Source of the DNA: Gammaproteobacteria bacterium UBA4421
GTDB taxonomy: Bacteria; Pseudomonadota; Gammaproteobacteria; Pseudomonadales; Azotimanducaceae
DNA length: 64,000 nt
Direction of reading: 5' to 3'
Assembly (NCBI GenBank): GCA_002389675.1
Contig: DGQF01000037.1
Coordinates: forward strand, 1-64,000
Of this stretch, positions 61,784 through 64,000 are shown one piece after another. A model generated the notes under the pieces. It had not been told where the DNA came from. It saw only the letters and a program-made list of their open reading frames with translations, and did no database searches. A program made the position numbers and the translations under genes. How positions within the stretch are numbered: the first letter of the stretch is position 1; every line of letters starts with the position of its first letter.

Positions 61784-61862
61784 ATGCTTCAACCTTGACT
61801 TTTTAAGGGGCTCCCCCTACCGTGCGCCGCTCTCGAAATCTCCCAACATCACGGTCAACATC
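61784..61862 (+). other. Spacer before serA with a short GC hairpin
   Basis: AGGGG-CTC-CCCCT (61806-61818) forms a five-base-pair hairpin right after a T-rich stretch. It may act as a weak end to the upstream transcript or part of the serA leader. There is no good ribosome site before the serA ATG. Confidence 0.3.
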
Positions 61863-63044
61863 ATGTATAACATTCGCACTTATAACGCCATAGCTTCGGT
61901 GGGCCTCGAGCGTTTCAGTCCTGCCAAGTATGCCGTGTCGCCAGATTCTGGCGATCCGGATGCATTGTTGTTGCGCAGCCACAAGCTCAAGGTAGAGGAA
62001 ATCGGCAGTCAGGTTTGTGCGGTTGCTCGAGCGGGCGCAGGTGTGAACAACGTGCCTGTTCAGGCCTGCTCTGATCGCGGCATTGTGGTTTTCAATACAC
62101 CAGGGGCCAACGCAAATTCGGTTAAAGAATTGGTTCTCACCGCTTTGTTATTGTCCTCGCGTGATGTCTATGGAGGCATTGATTACGTGCGTAGCCTCGC
62201 CTCAATCACAGATGAAGCCGACCTAAATAGTCGCGTTGAAGCTGAAAAAAAGCGATTCAAAGGCCGAGAATTGGTGGGTAAAAGCTTGGGTGTTGTTGGA
62301 CTTGGCGCGATCGGGTCCATGGTTGCTAGAGCGGGTTTGGATATGGGTATGCGGGTCTTAGGCTATGACCCGGCATTGTCTGTGGAGGCCGCCTGGCGAA
62401 TTCCCGCCGAAGTTGAGCGTATGGAAAATCTGGCCGGACTTTTTGCGCAAGCCGACTTTGTGACAATACACGTGCCGTTGATGCCCGCGACTGAGGGTAT
62501 GATCAATGCAGAAAGTCTGTCGGCCTTCAAAGACGGTAGTGCACTGCTAAACTTTGCTCGGCAACCGATAGTTGACACAGGCGCGCTAACCGCTGCGCTG
62601 GCGTCGGGCAAAGTAGGTAAATATGTTGCGGATTTCCCGGTTCCAGGTCTGATCGATGATCCCCGGGTAATGTTGACCCCTCACCTCGGGGCCAGCACCG
62701 AGGAAGCAGAAGAGAACTGTGCAGTGATGGCGGCGGAGCAACTGATCCGTTTTTTAGAGACAGGCAGCATTACAAATTCAGTTAACTATCCCGCGGTCAG
62801 CATGGAATCTGTCAACGGTTTTCGTATTGCGGTGACCAATCGGAATGTGCCTGGTTTGCTGGGTCAAATGACCTCTGTGTTGGCGGAGCGAAATATCAAT
62901 GTCATTGATCTGATCAATAAGAGCCGAGATGATGTGGCTTACAATTTAATCGATTTAGAGGCGCGGCCCGATCAGGGTTTGTTGGACGCCATCGGTGCAA
63001 TTGAAGCGGTGATTAACGTTCGGGTGCTTGCTGGTAAAGGCTAG
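61863..63044 (+). CDS. serA: D-3-phosphoglycerate dehydrogenase SerA
   Basis: 393 residues, the short type with one C-terminal ACT domain. It makes 3-phosphohydroxypyruvate for serine. NAD motif: GVVGLGAIG; catalytic Arg in NFARQPIVD; His in TPHLGASTEEAEENC. The usual DVFExEP segment with catalytic Glu is replaced by VADFPVPG, a variant seen in the SerA of Clostridium/Streptococcus type. The ACT domain (about 320-393) has RNVPGLLGQMTSVLAERNIN and likely binds serine. The stop codon shares three bases with the convergent mnmC stop (CTAG). Confidence 0.92.
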   Translation: MYNIRTYNAIASVGLERFSPAKYAVSPDSGDPDALLLRSHKLKVEEIGSQVCAVARAGAGVNNVPVQACSDRGIVVFNTPGANANSVKELVLTALLLSSRDVYGGIDYVRSLASITDEADLNSRVEAEKKRFKGRELVGKSLGVVGLGAIGSMVARAGLDMGMRVLGYDPALSVEAAWRIPAEVERMENLAGLFAQADFVTIHVPLMPATEGMINAESLSAFKDGSALLNFARQPIVDTGALTAALASGKVGKYVADFPVPGLIDDPRVMLTPHLGASTEEAEENCAVMAAEQLIRFLETGSITNSVNYPAVSMESVNGFRIAVTNRNVPGLLGQMTSVLAERNINVIDLINKSRDDVAYNLIDLEARPDQGLLDAIGAIEAVINVRVLAGKG

Positions 63045-64000
63045 TCGGCGTTAGGCGCAGCGATGTGGCGATACCCTCGTCTGGCCTGACGTTCCGCAAA
63101 ACGTTGGGGTTGCAATATTTTGTAAATCTGAGTGTTTATTGGCGGTAGCCAGCCAAGTATCTCGGCGCTGACGCAGGCAGCCGCCAGCGGCGCAAGGCTG
63201 CATCCAATAGAACCAAAAGCCGTCGCTAGCCACACAGCTGTGCCGGCATCATCGTCTACTGGGCTTTTTTCAGGATTGAGTCGACCTACGATGGGGTTGC
63301 GGTCACTGGTGGTTGCGCGAGCGCCACGTGTGCTTCGGATCCAGGTCATCTGCGCGGGTGTTAAAAGGTGCTGGTTGAGTCTTAGGTTGTGAACGATGGC
63401 CTCAGATTGTGTCCAGGCAGTTCGCTCATATGACGCGCCCACAAAACATCCGTTCGGAGTGGGTATCAGATAACCATTGCCCACTACGGCGATACCGCTG
63501 ATGGGATCAGGGGTGCGATAGTGATCGATTTGACCAAACACATCGGTGATTTCCAAATGTTGGCACCCGCCAAATTGACGTGTGGCGGTAGCGGTGCATA
63601 AAACGTTAGGGGCGTCTGCCAGCCTGCCGGCTTGATGATTGTGCACATGAATCGCGGGATGCTCGAGTAAATCTGAGCACGCTTGGGGTGTGTTGAGGTA
63701 ACCCGCGCTGGGGAACAAAAGCGTCTCTTGATGTATTGATGCGTTGGCGATCTCTCGGCTTTGTTCCGCGGATAGATGCTGAATCCAAGGGGCTTGATCG
63801 GGGTTTTTTGCCCCGTATAGCGCGCTGATTTGGTTCATTTTTTGCGGGCTTAGCGTCGGCCCTTGAAGTTGTAATACACCCCCGGGGTTCCAGCCCTTAA
63901 AACGAGGTAGGTAGTTGCTTGCATAGTGAAAAGCGCTGCATCGCAGGTCCGCGGTGAGGCTCTGATCTGCCATCAGACGTGAATGGACGACTGACGCGGG
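63041..64000 (-). CDS. mnmC: MnmC FAD-dependent oxidoreductase domain, 5' end cut by the window
   Basis: About 320 residues are visible; the frame stays open through the right edge, so the N-terminus (and any FAD Rossmann motif or MnmC1 methyltransferase domain) lies outside. The visible part matches the MnmC C-terminal domain: VLQLQGP region, LNTPQACSDLL, GNGYLIPTPNGCFVGASYER, STRGARATTSDRNPIVG and FGSIGCSLAPLAAACVSAEILG. It removes the carboxymethyl group from cmnm5s2U34 in tRNA. The ATG at 63973 is unlikely to be the start. A stand-alone MnmC2-type oxidase cannot be excluded. Confidence 0.75.
   Translation of the reverse strand, partial: PASVVHSRLMADQSLTADLRCSAFHYASNYLPRFKGWNPGGVLQLQGPTLSPQKMNQISALYGAKNPDQAPWIQHLSAEQSREIANASIHQETLLFPSAGYLNTPQACSDLLEHPAIHVHNHQAGRLADAPNVLCTATATRQFGGCQHLEITDVFGQIDHYRTPDPISGIAVVGNGYLIPTPNGCFVGASYERTAWTQSEAIVHNLRLNQHLLTPAQMTWIRSTRGARATTSDRNPIVGRLNPEKSPVDDDAGTAVWLATAFGSIGCSLAPLAAACVSAEILGWLPPINTQIYKILQPQRFAERQARRGYRHIAAPNAD

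Noticed and set aside
1..64000. CRISPR arrays, insertion sequences, prophage or toxin-antitoxin genes
   Set aside because: No direct-repeat/spacer arrays, transposases, integrases, phage structural genes or toxin families were seen.

Overview
The window is 64 kb of a gammaproteobacterial chromosome, most likely a marine, aerobic heterotroph near the Pseudomonadales/Cellvibrionales. This rests on gene order (dcd-apbC-metG-rnf-nth; purM-DUF2066-CDP-alcohol transferase-hda), on a class Ia ribonucleotide reductase with two ATP-cones, and on the many acyl-CoA enzymes. It reads as core chromosome: about 56 protein genes, one tRNA, no insertion sequence, prophage, CRISPR array or integron. Names come from reading sequence motifs; no database search was possible.

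Layout. 1-700: gene-poor DNA with hairpins. 700-2680: outer-membrane part of an exopolysaccharide exporter (beta-barrel plus Wza-like lipoprotein). 2.9-9.1 kb: acyl-CoA/lipid metabolism (CoA-ester lyase, MaoC-like hydratase, acyl-CoA dehydrogenase, acyltransferase, alpha/beta hydrolase) and a D-aminoacylase-like amidohydrolase. 9.2-16.2 kb: tRNA-Arg(UCG), a RibB-RibX hybrid, a small zinc-ribbon protein, pdxA, alcohol dehydrogenase, FAH-family hydrolase and dinG. 16.2-23.2 kb: M16 lipoprotein protease, glycerate-kinase-like P-loop kinase, and an envelope-sensing set (glycine-zipper protein, PepSY protein, response regulator, histidine kinase). 23.2-30.6 kb: flavin monooxygenase, DUF349 protein, double-CDGSH protein, crotonase, and a paired acyl-CoA dehydrogenase. 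30.9-35.4 kb: nrdAB with a promoter that carries candidate DnaA and NrdR sites. 35.6-42.4 kb: glpK and two cyclic-di-GMP enzymes. 42.4-49.7 kb: argF, argD, a PatB-like aminotransferase, grxD, rnt, argG, murI, nth. 49.7-53.3 kb: an Rnf/Rsx complex. 53.3-64 kb: metG, apbC, dcd, purM, DUF2066, CDP-alcohol transferase, hda, an unusual MurG-like transferase, serA, and a partial mnmC.

The strongest oddity is the Rnf operon. The order is rnfA - rnfB - rnfD - rnfG - rnfE - nth with overlapping start and stop codons and no rnfC gene. The rnfB product instead carries at its C-terminus the two-[4Fe-4S] ferredoxin tail that normally ends RnfC. The NADH/FMN-binding body of RnfC is therefore gone from the operon while its ferredoxin tail has been kept by fusion. 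The membrane complex would then take electrons from, or give them to, something other than RnfC-bound NADH.

Other points of interest are a MurG homologue outside the division cluster with Gram-positive-type motifs, an acyl-CoA dehydrogenase pair in which only one subunit keeps the catalytic glutamate, NrdB with the same LSWD peptide at both ends, a RibA-like domain without zinc cysteines, and nested inverted repeats between the dehydrogenase pair and nrdB.
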